A stretch of 64,000 bases of DNA from assembly GCF_003050745.1 (NCBI RefSeq), contig NZ_QAOF01000001.1, forward strand, positions 372,001-436,000. Reading direction: 5' to 3'. A model generated the notes under the pieces. It was not told where the DNA came from. It ran no database searches and saw only the letters and a list, made by a program, of their open reading frames with translations. Each line of letters opens with the position of its first letter. Within the stretch, counting starts at the first letter, position 1. The DNA comes from Sphingomonas sp. PP-CE-3G-477 (GTDB lineage: Bacteria > Pseudomonadota > Alphaproteobacteria > Sphingomonadales > Sphingomonadaceae). Positions 63,945 through 64,000 of this stretch are shown piece by piece. The position numbers and the translations under genes are program-made.

Positions 63945-63964
63945 CGATGAGGACAGGGTAGAGA

Positions 63965-64000
63965 CTAAACCGAAGCGGACTTCTTCGCCCGCTGCGCCTC
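63965..64000 (-). CDS. Possible 3' end of a minus-strand gene
   Basis: The last bases read on the minus strand as EAQRAKKSASV and a TAG stop at 63965-63967. The Lys/Ala-rich sequence is typical of a protein C-terminus and the repeats stop just before it, but 11 codons are too few for identification. The gene preceding rpsA in relatives (cmk) is one possibility. Confidence 0.3.
   Translation of the reverse strand, partial: EAQRAKKSASV

Overview
The window is GC-rich chromosomal DNA that looks like a sphingomonad alphaproteobacterium (Sphingomonas or a close relative). This rests on the protein sequences (Ef-Tu, EF-G, the S10/spc ribosomal cluster, IHF-beta, S1), the lapA-pyrF-trpF-trpB-trpA-accD-folC gene order, and the dispersed palindromes of the GGGGGAGG and GGGACCCA type. 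The genus is an inference; no 16S rRNA gene is present.

Layout. 1-4.7 kb: the end of an SDR oxidoreductase gene and a divergent pair of unrecognised secreted or membrane proteins. 4.9-17.8 kb: the usual tRNA-Trp, secE, nusG, rplK, rplA, rplJ, rplL series, all on the minus strand but broken into three blocks by foreign or accessory DNA. Between rplA and rplJ lies a plus-strand two-gene lipoprotein cassette. Between nusG and rplK lie an EAL protein, a beta-carbonic anhydrase, a tandem-HTH protein, an AT-rich DUF262-HEPN pair (probable defence module, DUF262 gene frameshifted) and a RelE-type toxin-antitoxin pair. rpoB and rpoC do not follow rplL. 18-19 kb: exported alpha/beta hydrolase. 19.4-24 kb: str operon rpsL-rpsG-fusA-tuf. 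24.1-25.2 kb: small membrane protein and a ParDE toxin-antitoxin pair. 25.3-38.1 kb: S10/spc operons from rpsJ to secY-adk. 38.5-46.6 kb: two-component system, two MFS transporters, rsmD and an RluB-type pseudouridine synthase, and a single-domain response regulator. 46.7-54.1 kb: folC-accD-trpA-trpB-trpF and pyrF-lapA, separated by an 863-bp IS5-family element that has split a small membrane-protein gene. 54.2-64 kb: patatin-like protein, EEP-family hydrolase, lipoprotein L,D-transpeptidase, DUF4112 protein, peptide-type substrate-binding lipoprotein, tRNA-Leu, ihfB, rpsA, a SemiSWEET-like gene, and dispersed repeats.

The most interesting unexplained signal is a family of about 105-nt structured elements that begin right after the stop codons of rplL, rplA, nusG and fusA. 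Each has the order stop codon, variable perfect hairpin, GAGACGGCG-like block, GGCCGGC block, CGACGA block, second perfect hairpin (usually GGGA-TTTAC-TCCC). The stem sequences differ between copies while pairing is kept, which points to selection on RNA structure. A second notable structure is a 48-bp duplicate of the 3' part of nusG beyond the toxin-antitoxin pair, so that the TA module lies between direct repeats 955 bp apart.

All identifications come from reading the sequence; no database search was run.
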